The notes under the pieces: model-generated
The model's database searches: none
Seen by the model: the letters and a program-made list of their open reading frames with translations, nothing else
Told to the model about the DNA's origin: nothing
Program-made: the position numbers and the translations under genes
Source of the DNA: Synanceia verrucosa
Taxonomy: Eukaryota > Chordata > Actinopteri > Perciformes > Synanceiidae
Reading direction: 5' to 3'
DNA: 64,000 bases
Assembly (NCBI GenBank): GCA_029721515.1
Contig: CM056570.1
Location: forward strand, 6,810,601 to 6,874,600
In this document: positions 1 through 11,145 of the stretch, one piece after another
How positions within the stretch are numbered: position 1 is the stretch's first letter
Layout of the letters: the number at the start of each line of letters is the position of its first letter

Positions 1-102
1 AAATAACAGAGCACTTCTGTACTCAGTTATTTTAGATATAAGAGATACAGGCATCTTGGACTTCTATTGCACAATCACAGTCAACATCTCAGGTGGTCAC
101 TG

Positions 103-631
103 TCAGTAGTGTTCACCTGTCACAGTGGCGGTTGCTGTGTCTTGTTGAACCTCCATGGTGATGGCATCCAGCTGACCAGGAACCATCTTCTTCAACTCCT
201 CATCTGTCCCACTTTCCTGTCCAACCACACCACCACCCTCCTCCTCCTCATCATCATCACCTGTGGCAATCACAGAGGTCTGCTGGCCACAGGAGATACT
301 AACTGCCTGCATAGCACACACTGTTGGCTGATACAAACAGGGCTGTGTCCAAAACAGAGAGGAATGGTGAAACACAGGTCACAACCGTAATCACATTCCG
401 CTTTTTGTCAACCGATGTGATGACAGGAGAGATTATATTCTTTTAAAGAGAAATTATTACCTTGAGTTGGGCACGGTGTGCAGGTCGCTTCAACGCACTG
501 ACGTTAATGCATTGTCTGTTATAAATGGGATGCAGCCTCCGAAGTGATAGTTCATTGACAGAAAAACCTCTCCGTGAGCAAACAATTCCCAACAGGACGC
601 GGCCAAGGAGCATAACACACAACCGTAACAA
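103..631 (-). CDS. Unrecognised small protein with mitochondrial-presequence-like N-terminus (two candidate exons)
   Basis: Two minus-strand exons fit together. Exon 1 (631-461) starts with ATG at 631 (a second in-frame ATG is at 613) and ends at a GTAATA donor after a Gln-Leu-Lys. Exon 2 (342-103) follows a pyrimidine-rich tract and CACAG acceptor, and stays in phase 0 to a TGA at 103-105. The joined product would be 136 residues. Its first ~50 residues are rich in Leu, Arg and Ser with almost no acidic residues, as in mitochondrial presequences. The second half has a run of Asp/Glu and then Gly (about residues 85-96) and ends in Glu-His-Tyr. I do not recognise the family. An alternative is that exon 2 belongs to a different isoform or uses another frame. 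The left edge of the window may cut off further exons. The two-exon model is plausible but unproven. Confidence 0.4.
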
Positions 632-1100
632 ACTTTAGCTAATGTACGCTGCGCTAACGGCTGGTTGGACCGACATTACAGCTACCTAGAGCCAATTTAG
701 CCACAAAATCAGCAGCCTACAACTTTATTTAGGGTAGTTACCGATGAGAAAGCTCGACAGACTTTCTCCTCCTCCCAATGGTTGGCACCTGTTGAAATTA
801 GTCAAACTGACATGCTGCAGCAAGTTACGTCTGTTGAGCTAGCTAACTATTAGCTAGCTGTTATGCAGCTAATTTGCCAAACTAACGGGAATATCTTTTT
901 TTATATTTTATCATGTGTTTGGTGCAGAAAGCTATCTTCGTCAGAAAAAAAAAGTTCAAACAAATAACGGAAAATAGCATTTAGCTCAACAACATACACG
1001 GACTTGAAACGCCGACTGGAAGCGAAGCTCTTAGCTGTCCAGCTTCCGGTCTGGTTTTTCGGAGCAAAAGCGCTTTTCGCTTTCCACAATAAAAGCATCG
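632..1100 (-). promoter_or_regulatory. Probable promoter/5' flank of the 103-631 gene
   Basis: This stretch lies directly upstream of the minus-strand start codon at 631. It has more CpG than the AT-rich DNA beyond 1100, a CCAAT pentamer on the plus strand at 775-779, and GCTAGC/GCTAAC-type palindromic words around 830-870. No TATA box is obvious. An open frame at 901-1098 on the minus strand is more likely leader or chance than coding. Confidence 0.35.
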
Positions 1101-1639
1101 GGCAGTTGACCTAGGAAACATTTTGCACAGAAGTGAATATTGACATGAAGTAATCAATTGCGTTTAGTGTATGTTTTTACAACATATTTTTACAAACTCA
1201 ACACTGAACTTTTCAGCTATAATTACTACTGCACATGAAATACTGCCTGCTAATATATGTATTAATTCACACAGTATATATTACACTTTATTAATTAGCA
1301 CATATATTTTTTATTATTGTTATATTTATTGAGTAATTTGTGATAGAATCAAAGTGAATTGGATCAACACTATTTTTTTGTCAAAGAGATACATAAGTAG
1401 TCATATTTATGATGTCAAAAAGGACCACGGATGCTATGATTATATCCATAATTGCAATTTACTTTAAGCATATTAATCAACACACCTTGCACACACTTTT
1501 TGTAACATGATATGACTACAATAAGGAACAGCTAAAATGTACATTCATGCTTTAAAGCAAACATTATCTTTGATTGTAAAGTTTGTTTTTGCATTCACTG
1601 TTTAGTATCTGTCCTAGATAACTAAAAAAAACTTAACAG
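1101..1639. other. AT-rich spacer between two minus-strand genes
   Basis: I see no coding exon, RNA gene or classified repeat here. It separates the promoter-like region of the leftmost gene from the polyadenylation region of the next gene. Confidence 0.5.
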
Positions 1640-2014
1640 TGGACAGGAAAGCAGTTTATTATAAGTCTGATGGTCAATGGCAGATCAAATTCAACATTTT
1701 TTCTCTAACTATAAAAAAATCTCACTAAACACAATGAAGCTTTTTTAAACCCATGATGAACATGAACACATGATTATTGCAAATTTCCCCATCTGTGGGA
1801 CGAATAAAGGATTATCTTATTAGACCACAATCTGATCAAGCTAATCTAATTTTACCAGGAATGATAAAATAATGTTTTCTGCAACCAGTAAATGGTCTAC
1901 AACAATCGATTTGTTGTTTCATTTAGATGTGAACTGAAATAATATCATTATCACAGTCACCAACACTGCTAATTCAAAGCTGACTTTGGACAATATATTA
2001 CTAAAATACTGTAG
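1640..2014 (-). other. 3' untranslated region of the 322-aa gene, with AATAAA
   Basis: Downstream of the stop codon at 2015, the minus strand runs without a good splice donor to an AATAAA hexamer (plus-strand TTTATT at 1655-1660), followed by a T-rich stretch. The region contains, in antisense to the gene, a retroposon tail at 1780-1821 (AATTTCCCC followed by AATAAAGGATTATC on the plus strand). The same tail is seen inverted near 6064. The exact cleavage site is inferred. Confidence 0.5.
1780..1821 (+). repeat. LINE/SINE 3'-tail fragment
   Basis: The block has the layout AATTTCCCC, a short stem-forming spacer with TGGGA, then AATAAAGGATTATCTTAT. This layout is typical of 3' ends of fish non-LTR retrotransposons and the SINEs that use them. 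Related tails occur near 5797, 11430, 15762 and 49277, and inverted at 6064-6100. Confidence 0.5.
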
Positions 2015-3956
2015 CTAGTGCAACAACAACAACCGGGCTTTTGAGAAAATTGAACCACTGCCCCGGGCATTTTGACTGAGAAAATCACTTCTCTGGTTGA
2101 ACCGCCGCAATATTTCATTTTGTATCTGAATGACAGCAACATTATTTTCGCCACATTTCAGTAATCCATTTACTGTCTCATGGTAGAAAACATTGACACT
2201 CAACACAACTTTAGGATATTGAGGCCATGCTGTCGATGGCATGAACTTGACCAAACGCGTGTGGTGCATCAACACCAGAATGACAGGTTTATCTGAGGAA
2301 ACCAAAATGAGATAGTTAGGATGGAAACAATGACCTGTAATGTTCATGAAGAAAGGCAACTCAAAGAGACTGATCACGAATGATAATCAAGATTTACATT
2401 TTGTTAAATTGTAAGTCTTGTAATTCAAAATTTAAGATAAAAAAATTCATAACAATTCATATTTCAACATGAACAGGGAGACACATCTTTTCCTTACCTT
2501 TAACATCCATCATGGCTGCATCCACATCTGAGGCGACCCGTGATTTGATAGGGCAGAAGAGAAAAGTGATCATGGCATCATGCTTGTTTTCAATAAGCTG
2601 AACCCGATCCTGAAGTTCATTTTTCACTTTCTCCATCAGCTGCAGATCAGCATCAAAGGTTTTCCCGCTGACAACACTCTGGTACTTCAATGTAGCTAAA
2701 ATCAGAAACACAGCATTATCAATCAGCTCAATAAACATTACCAACCATTTGTGGAATCTCCTGCCACAAAAGTTTGTTTGGGTCCAGACAGATGGCTGAG
2801 AGGACTACTCCATGTCTGAGTGGCTTTTTATGATTTTAGGTTGTAACGTTTACAAGAAGATTACTATTATTTTCTGGGGTTTGCAACAGAGAACCAGATT
2901 TGGGTCAAGTGGAAACAGGGGGTCATGTTGAAAAGATGGTGGCAAATTACAAACTGTGCACTGATGCTTCACATCTACAGAGGGAGTGAAGTGTGAAAAG
3001 GAAGGAAGTTTGATTTACTTTGTGGTCTTTGTGGTGGGCAACCAAACTGGTCAGTCTGGAGCACCAGTTGACAACTGGCATCCGAGGCGATTGTATCTGG
3101 AAAATAGTCAACATATGATCTTGCAGTATAATTAAACAACTCCATTTTGAGTCGTAATGGAAATAAACACAGTCATCAGAGTGAGGGGAGTCAAATTCAC
3201 CTTGGCCATCCACTGGACCACAAGTGGCAGAGTTCCGATCTGGCTGTTTTAAGTCAGGTTCTTCCAGAAAACTGATGTGAGCATCCAAAACACTCTGAAC
3301 ATTATTAATTTGGCTCTTCATGTCTTTTAGGATATGCAGATAATCCACCAAGACCTCGTTGTTAGATAGAGCAGCTGGGGAGAGAGAATCAGGTTGTTGG
3401 AGACATGCAAACAAAGTGTTTATCAAATGTAAAATTGAAAGTAACTGCTAACAAGGCTGCACAGTCTGCACATACCAGTGATTGATGCCGGTGGGAACTC
3501 TTTCATTTTTTTTAGTAGCTGATCAACTGGCTTCTGTAACCAAAAGTATGACATTGTGTTATGTCTCTATTTAAAGCCTCCTTTAATTCAATTTGACACA
3601 ACTTGTCAGCTGACCTGACTGCGTACTGTTTCAAAGATAGCCTTTCTCATTTTGAAGTTCTCAAGTCCGGGGAAAAGCTCCTGCAGATCTTCTCGGGTTA
3701 GTAACCGGATGTCCGAGTCGGTGCATAAATCTGCCTCTGCAACAGTAGGTGTAGTGGGTAGTACATAGGTTAAATTCACTTTACTACATCTTAGACAGTT
3801 GTTTTTTTTTTTTTATCTGAAATGTTTTCATGTTGAAGTTGTGCAGCTGGTGTTATATATTGGAAAATTAAAAAGACTAAAAAATGCTCACTTACTCTTT
3901 AACACATCAGCTGCACCTGAGTGGATGCTCTTAATTTCATTTAGTAAAAGTGACAT
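2015..3956 (-). CDS. Complete 7-exon gene, 322-aa uncharacterised teleost-family protein
   Basis: Coding exons (minus): 3956-3896, 3736-3615, 3533-3476, 3374-3201, 3096-3019, 2695-2498 and 2292-2015. Every junction has AG acceptor and GT donor, phases match, and the sum is 969 nt including TAG. The start ATG is in an exon opening at 3964; nothing upstream in that exon extends the frame. The N-terminal ~80 residues form a small helical module containing LTREDLQELFPGLENFKMRK, SAM- or death-fold-like in pattern. Residues ~81-120 are helical (VDYLHILKDMKSQINNVQ), followed by a polar linker. The C-terminal ~160 residues hold alternating hydrophobic strands and helices, with ITFLFCPIKSRVASDVDAAM and then DKPVILVLMHHTR and NVFYHET, which suggests an alpha/beta (Rossmann-like) fold. 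I believe related proteins form a multi-copy fish family of unknown function. An IRF-type element upstream suggests interferon induction. No enzymatic role is claimed. Confidence 0.8.
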
Positions 3957-3964
3957 AACTTCAC
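3957..3964 (-). other. 5'-UTR part of the start-codon exon
   Basis: A CTGCAG acceptor at 3970-3965 precedes eight untranslated bases and then the ATG. The start exon is therefore spliced to an upstream non-coding exon, which should lie between about 4100 and 4300; I could not place its donor with confidence. Confidence 0.55.
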
Positions 3965-4010
3965 CTGCAGAAAGACACAAAACAGATGCATTTCAGTACA
4001 GTTTCAATAG

Positions 4011-4014
<4 letters not shown>

Positions 4015-4068
<54 letters not shown>

Positions 4069-4095
4069 ATCTATATGGAGAGAGAGAGAGAGAGA
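4015..4095. repeat. (AT)n microsatellite followed by (GA)n
   Basis: About 26 AT units (4015-4066), a short CTATCTATATG bridge, then a GA run (4078-4095). It lies in the presumed first intron of the 322-aa gene. Open frames through it, reading Tyr-Ile or Arg-Glu repeats, are artefacts. Confidence 0.95.
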
Positions 4096-4297
4096 AGGAT
4101 CCAAACCTGATGGCCTGATAGAAGATGGAGAGAGATATTTAACTTTAAACCGACTGACGACACGAAATATTGACTTCAATAATTTAATGAATTATTATTT
4201 GTATCAACCGTCGCTAAAGGTTAGCTTTGAGTCGATTATCAAATCAAAACAAAAAGAAATACTCGACTTTCTGTGTTTACGTTCTCCGTTTCCATAC

Positions 4298-4313
4298 AAG
4301 TGAAAGTGAAAGC
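4298..4313 (+). promoter_or_regulatory. Tandem AAGTGA (IRF/ISRE-type) element
   Basis: The plus strand reads AAGTGAAAGTGAAAGC, two AAGTGA hexamers plus a partial third. This contains GAAANNGAAA, the core bound by IRF proteins in interferon-stimulated promoters. It lies about 340 bp upstream of the minus-strand start codon at 3956, where the promoter of that gene is expected. A second GA-rich word (GGAAACGGAGAACG on the minus strand) lies beside it. Confidence 0.55.
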
Positions 4314-5410
4314 AAGGTCTCTTTTTTTTTCTTTCTACCTCTTCTTCTATCTCTCACAGGCACCCAACATGTTTCATTACTGCCCACTACTGGATTTAAC
4401 CTGAAACCTACACTTAAATATGATTATAACTCATTGTTCTGCTATAGTTTATTTGTTTTCCAGATGTTTTAGAGCCTAAAAGCCTCTCTCTACCTCTTTA
4501 AAAACAAACACTAACGTTATGATCGTGTTGCTTGTTTCTTTCTCTCCTTAATTTTTATTCATTGTTTGAACATTTATCAAAATCACTCATAGAACAGATT
4601 ACAGTGCTTGCCAAAGTCTTTTTTTGTTTCTCTAAAGATTAATCTGGCAGTATGTGCACGGTTCTCTAAACAAAATGATACCTTCAATGGAATAATATAA
4701 TTATTGTTGTTATCAATGAATTTTAAAATTTACTGTTTTGCAAAAAAAAAAAAAAAATCTGAAGAAAAAGCATAAAGCGTTATTATTTTTTTGATTGAAA
4801 TGTCAAATTCCAGTTATTTACTGTCATTCTTGAACAGAAAATGTGTTTTAAGTAGTAGTGTGTTATTCTGGATGAATTTCTGACTTTTTTGACTCAAATA
4901 AAAAGAATGAATTCAGTTTAAATTCCTCAGCACTTCATGATGCTGGATGATGCATACTTGTATTTTATGTTTGCATGTTGTCGTGTTTAAAGATGCTTTT
5001 CCTCATACTGTCTATCTGAAAATGCCTCTGTTTACCTTCAGTCTGACTCGTTTAAAGACACATGGATTGAGCCTTGCAGTCACACCTACACATGCTTTTT
5101 AATAAAATTACTAGTCCCTCTTTTTCCCCATAATTTGGGGATTTTAAATCTCCTTGCATCCATTTTATGTAACATACTACATAACTCACCCAGGAACTGT
5201 GCTCTTACATCATGAGTTGTTGTTGTAAAATATACTTTTAATCTTTAGGCTACATGTTAAACTTAATGTGCTTGGTTGCCAGTTGTGACAGATTTGACCT
5301 CCAGACTGCTGCTAATTAGAGCAAAGCTTTGTCAGCTGTAATAAAGTAATGTTACACAGCCTAAAAGTGGCATCATGTTTTTCAGGCAGGCTTTCCTTTT
5401 CATAGTAAAG

Positions 5411-5425
5411 CCAGCAGGGGGCAGC
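5411..5425 (+). promoter_or_regulatory. CTCF-like core motif
   Basis: CCAGCAGGGGGCAGC closely fits the CTCF core consensus. In fish genomes such words are also carried by dispersed repeats, so binding is not implied by sequence alone. Confidence 0.4.
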
Positions 5426-6063
5426 ACCGTACAGCTTTTATTACCACACCACAACAAATGCTGGATTGGATATTATGGATGTTTTGGGGGCATTTTTGAA
5501 CATACTGAACATGTTTTTAACGTGTAAAAGAGGACGACAAGATGTGATTTGGGGTTTTATTAAAGCTTCCCACACCTCCAACTGCTGTTATGTGCTATAC
5601 CATTATGATTTAAATAAAAAAAATAAAACAGTAACCACTCAAGTCTAAAAATTATATTTCATTTTATTTCATTTGCTATTAGAAAACCTAGTTTTGTACC
5701 TACGGTAATTAATTCTTCTTATTATATTGTTTTTATTATTGTTGGTGTATTGTATTTGTTACTAAGAACTAATTTATGCTGCTGTAACATGTGAATTTCC
5801 CCCAATGGGAAATCAATAGAAAATATTCTATTCAGGCAGCAGAGATGACACTGACATTGCATTACAGAGTATATGTGTCAATATAAAAATATGTTCTCTT
5901 CCATCATAATTTCATTAAAAATCAAGAAACCCATATCATGCTTTCTCAGTGAGCTATGCAGCTAAAATTTCTAGTGTTGCATAGTCATAATAGATCAAAT
6001 TAAAATCTATATATTCTATTAAAGTCTGTTAGTTATGCTTCTATGTGTTTAACTATTAAAAGA

Positions 6064-6110
6064 TAAGGTAATCCTTTATTCGAACCACAGACAGGGGACT
6101 TTATATTGTT
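6064..6110 (-). repeat. Inverted LINE/SINE 3'-tail fragment
   Basis: The reverse complement reads a TGTGGTTCGAATAAAGGATTACC-type tail, close to the plus-strand tail at 1780-1821. The insert body would extend rightward from here (minus orientation), but no reverse-transcriptase frame is recognisable. Confidence 0.45.
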
Positions 6111-6743
6111 CCAGCAGCAAAGTGGATAGAGACACATGACATTAAGGCCTATATGAAAAAAAGAAATAAGTAAGTAAATGAAGTTAGTGTGTGAAGGAGA
6201 ATAAGTAGAAAAAACATGTCAATATAAGTAGAAAACAAAGGAAAAAGTAATTTGCGTGTAGAGAAGTAAACAACATTGATTGATTTTGAGATAAGCAATA
6301 GAGCAGATGAAAAAGTTAGTCAGTATATATATATTCAACAGAAGTGTTGCACATTGTGCTGCCATCATCTGCCAGGACGTCAGAAAAGAGATTTTACATC
6401 TCAATTGAAAAACACAGCTTAAATAAATCTATGTTTTAAAAATATCCCTTGTTGCTTTGCACCTTTGGACAGCTCCAGTCCCACCAGAGGCTTTGGGCCT
6501 GTCAGAGGGAAGTGACACTGACTACACGGTATTTCTGTCTGGCCTCAGAAGAGCTCTCTTCTTCCAGTCACCCATGGCTGGCAAATAAAGAAAAATAAAG
6601 GCATGAAAGTCAATGTGTGTTTGTCAGTTCTGTCCAATGTCCTTCAGCAGTTGGGCTGCAGAATTTTTGGAAGCCGAGTCTCGTCTCGGAGCAGCAGTCT
6701 GTTGGCAGAAACTGACAGTAGGTGAAGTGTTTTTGTCTGCCTT

Positions 6744-6760
6744 TCTGCAGGGGGCGAGAC
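6744..6760 (+). promoter_or_regulatory. Weak CTCF-like motif
   Basis: TCTGCAGGGGGCGAGAC shares the CAGGGGGCG core with the two other motifs in the same orientation. Its match outside the core is poorer. Confidence 0.25.
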
Positions 6761-8057
6761 AGCTCCTGGTGGCTCTGCTTAGCCTTCCTCCTGTATGACG
6801 GTTGTGGGTTTGATAATGACATTCAGTCTTTTGAAGGTTTTTCAGTGGCATCTTTGAGCAGAACACAAGCATCGATCATGTCAATATCAGGACTGGCACT
6901 TTATTTGCTGTACTGCTGAAGTGTTTAGATATTTTCAATCTTATGCTTTGATTAATAAATAAGTTCAACCAACCACTGGTACGGTGGCTCTTTTTACAAG
7001 CAGTGGCAAACATCAGCCAGAAGATGGTAATCAGATATCAGAGGTCCATCTGTTTGATTCAGAAAATGCAGGAATCTTAATGGAGAAGTTTCAGGGGGTG
7101 ATTTGGCCTCCAGCCTGACTTTTAGATCACACCAGCTCTGCAGTGCATCAGCAGATTTCAGGACGGAGCCAACAGTTAACACAAACAGATGTCTCAGTGC
7201 TGCTTGCTGATCTTGTTTACGACTATCAAGATTATATCAAACATGTTTGATTCTGAGTAGGAGGCTAAAGATTTATTTAGGGTGTGTTTTTTTCATAAGG
7301 AAAGTGCTTCACAATAAAAACATCCAGAGGAAAATATCAGGATAAAAGGGAACACAACAAAGAAACAACCAGAAACAACAAAAGAAAGAGACTGAGACTT
7401 AAACATGGGATTTGAAGAAGATGATCTCATAGTGAGAAGTAAGAATTTTGTTTTCCAAGTTACATTGTGCTTCAAAGGGCCAATGCAATTCTAGTTGTGC
7501 AGGATAAAATAAATAAAAAGACAAACTGGGTCAAATCATCATGAATCTTAGGTCTGGATGTTTTCCTAAAACAGCTTTTGCCATTATTGAAGTGAGGAGA
7601 TGGAAGTGTGTGAAATGGACTTTAAAGTATCACATAGACTGGAGTTTCGAATGATAAAAACATGATTGAATAAGCTTTATGGTATGTTACAAAACATACA
7701 GGAACAGTGTGGAACAGGGGGTTCTGTTGGCAGAAATATTACATACTATTAATAAGTACAGCATGTTGTATTGAGTGTTTAATCACCTGAAAATAAAAAA
7801 AAAATATTGTGTTTTTGTTATTTTAGAATGAAACCATTGTTATGTTTTCCTGCTTTGGAATCAATAGCATTAGCAGGAGTTAAAAAATCTGCATCATTTA
7901 TTTCTGCACAAATGGCACCTTCCACTGTTCATTCATTCAATATTCTATCTTCTGAATATTCTCAAAGCTAAATTATCTCTTGTACTCTCTCTCTGTCGCT
8001 TCACCACTGGCCAACACCAGAGTCTGTTCAGTGAAGCACTGAAGGAACTTAACAGGG

Positions 8058-8072
8058 CCAGCAGGGGGCGAT
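8058..8072 (+). promoter_or_regulatory. CTCF-like core motif
   Basis: CCAGCAGGGGGCGAT fits the CTCF core well and has the same orientation as the motifs at 5411 and 6744. Confidence 0.4.
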
Positions 8073-9290
8073 ACTGGTGGTTTCAATTTGTATTAAAGTC
8101 TATGAGAAAATGATCCTTTTCTACCCTGGTGTATTACCTCTGTAAACACTATAAAATGTATGGGCTGAATGGTTAGTTTGACCAATTTTAAATGTAAATA
8201 CATTTCCTTTTACTGTCTGAATTATGGTCAAATATATGGTGAAAAAACACATAGAGCAGGAGCCCTTTGGGCCATCAACCATGTGATTGACAGGTGTCTG
8301 CTGGGATAATGATATCACCTTTCATGTGAATTATGGAGGCTTATCTCTGTCCAAGCTAGCTTGCTAGTGCTAGCGTCAACATAGTGGTTGCTATGCTAAC
8401 GCAAACTGAACACAAATGGGCGAATTTCAAGGCAAAGTTTCAAAATAGATATACAAAGATATTCTTGATAAAGAAAATTGCAAAACACAAAGTGTTTGAC
8501 AAGGCAAGGATAAAAATACACAGAGTAAGAAAGTGAAAATCACCCTGGATGGATGGATAGGAGTGATCTGAAATGAAAGGCAATATGGTAAGTACAATAT
8601 CAAACAGAAAAGATAACATGAATGAACGGGAAAAAAAATGAGTAACTTAATTTAAGAAGCATGTATCTGCCATGACTCTCGTGAGCAGACAAAAACAGCG
8701 ACTTTTTTTTTTTTTTAATCTTTTTGTTTGCACAGCCCAACTCATTTCCTCAGCCTTCTCCATCATCTACTCCACTGAGCAGAGTTGATTTGGGAAGTAA
8801 ATAAAAGGCAAATTGTCACTGGCATTGAACTGTTTGTGGATGAGCTTAGAATTCGATAGCGTGATCAGAGGTATCAGACTGTTATTTAGTTTGGATTGAG
8901 TCATGATAACAAGATTATATTGTACGTTGTGAAGCCCCTTGTGTGCACTTCAGTTGCTTCACTCAGTAGCTGTGGAGTGAAAACAGGTGTGGGGGTTTGT
9001 CGCAGATACAGTCTTTTGGCAGCAGCACCTGCGACGACATAAAGTAGACAAATGATTACTTAATAATACGCCTTCATCAATAACAGGAGCTAAAGGAGAT
9101 AAAATGGGCTGCTGACCGTCAATAAACGTACCCATTACTATAGCCTATATCATATAAGAATATACTGTACATATGCAGGAATATATTGCCATGGATAACA
9201 TAATATGATAATATATAATATTTACAGTATATACAGAAAAATGCAAAAAGGTGCACTTTGAATGTACTGTAGTGCGATGGTATTTTTTAC

Positions 9291-10256
9291 CATTTAAGGA
9301 GGTTATGTTTTTAACCAAGGTTTGTTTATTTGTTTATTTGTTGTTTTGTAAAATAACTCAAAAAGTTATGGACGGAATTTTGACGAAATTTTCAGGATTG
9401 GTCAGAAGTGGACTAACTTAAAACTGATTAGTTTTTGGTGGTGATCAGATCCGCTTCAAGGTCATCAAGGTCAAATGAAAGGCCATAGTAATGTTTGGGA
9501 GATTTCGCACCAGGGTGTTCAATTTTCAGCCAATCCTCAACTAATTTGGTAAATAAACTAATATAGAAATCCAGAAGTCACCGATTCAGTTTGGTCAAGA
9601 TCAGTAAAAAGTCAAGGTCACCAAGGTCAAATATGTGTTTTTACCTCTGCCAAGGAGGTTATGTTTTCACCGGGGTTTGTTTATTTGTTGTTGGTTTGTT
9701 GGTTTGCAAAATAACTCAAAAAGTCATGGACAGATTTTGACGAAATTTTCAGTGGTGATCGGATCCGATTCTTTGGCACCACCAAAAATTAATCAGTTTT
9801 AACTTAGACCACTTCCGGCCAATCCTAGAAAATTTCATCAAAAACCGTCCATAACTTTTGAGTTACTTTGCAACCAACAAACTAACAAACCAACAAACCA
9901 GCAAACAAACCAGTGGAAACATAACCTCCTTGGCGGCAGCGATAACTTTAAATAAAAAGTTGCCTCCGCCGCCTTGGCGGAGGTCTGTGCTCTCTGAGTG
10001 CTTTTCTAGTTAACCATAATTTCATGTAGGAAGGAGCTAGAGCAATGCAACGGGTCTCTAAATATCATTCTTACAGTCAAATATTAATATTTTCCACGAT
10101 AATCACGAAAAGCTGTGCATAGACGACAAAATTGTGGCTCAGAAATCAGTCAAATATTGACTTTTTGTCAAATCAACACATTCACGGCTTGCAGGAGTAT
10201 GGTCTCAGAATGCTGCCTTTGTGGAGGTCTGTGCTCTCTGAGTGCTTTTCTAGTTC
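9291..10256. repeat. Compound foldback repeat (AAGGAGGTTATGTTTT family)
   Basis: Two direct units begin with AAGGAGGTTATGTTTT (about 9297 and 9653). Each continues through (GTTTGTTT)n, an AACTCAAAAAGTTATGGAC word and ATTTTGACGAAATTTTCAG. A third unit is inverted (about 9775-9945, ending AACATAACCTCCTTGGCGG), so 9653-9945 can fold into a hairpin. The tail GAGGTCTGTGCTCTCTGAG followed by TGCTTTTCTAGTT occurs twice, ending at 10011 and 10256. This layout matches a dispersed non-autonomous repeat common in fish; no transposase frame is present. Confidence 0.75.
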
Positions 10257-11145
10257 ATATATAGTGCAAACAGATCAAATAGTTCTACATGCATAACACG
10301 ATGACCACCTGCCTAATATTGTGATTGTCCCCCCTTTTTTCTACAAAAACAGCCCCATGCGATACAAACTGCTCTGCTCTGTGTACTCTGACTCCTCTCT
10401 ATCTTCAGCAGCATTAACTTCTCTGGTCTGTTGGATCGGACCACCAGGACCAGACTTCACTCCCCTCCTGCATCAATGATCCTTGGCAGTGAACAAATTT
10501 GCAGGCTACTCTGTTTGATTGAAGTACTTCAGCTGTAGTGTCTGTTTGGTGTTTGGGAGAGCAATCAGGAAAATGGAGATATCAGGACAAAACAAAAGAC
10601 AGCCTTTATCCTACTCCATCCTAAATCACAGGTTAGACCCAACAATCAGTCACTATATAGAAATATAATGTCATATATAATGTCTTATATTTTTTTCCCC
10701 TACATTTTTCCTATTTCTACTGCATCAACTCTGAGGACAAAATGTTCATTTGTTGCCTCATGTATCCCAGGTGCCGTGATGAAGAGATAATCAGTGTTAT
10801 TCACTTCACCTGTCAGTGGACATAATGAGATGTCTGTCTGTATAGCTCCATCTGTAGTGTCTACAGGAGCGCTTTAGGATACACTGCTTGTAAAACACTC
10901 TTCTGACTTAACTTTATTCCATTGATCCCAGTAATCAATCACACAAAATGGACACAATGTGCAATATTGCTCCTAATTTGGCAACATGTGCCCATTGTAT
11001 TCACTTATGTTGTATATTTGCTTACCCATAATAGCCATTCATCCTTCATTTACTGTATATTTTTAGGTTTATTGTTTACTTATGTTCTTTTGTTATCTGC
11101 TTATATTGACATCTTTTTACTTGACTTGTTTATTTATGTCACTGG
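10257..11145. other. Non-coding spacer, nothing recognised
   Basis: Between the foldback repeat and the SINE I see only AT-rich sequence with short chance frames. Confidence 0.4.

Larger units (their letters stand above)
4330..9290. other. Non-coding AT-rich stretch with repeat fragments and CTCF-like motifs
   Basis: I see no coding exon I can support. It contains two retroposon tails (5797-5822 and the inverted 6064-6110), three CTCF-like motifs (5411, 6744, 8058), and a fragment at 7300-7330 (AAGTGCTTCACAATAAAA) shared with 62550-62570. It could be distal intron of the triadin gene or intergenic DNA. Confidence 0.5.
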
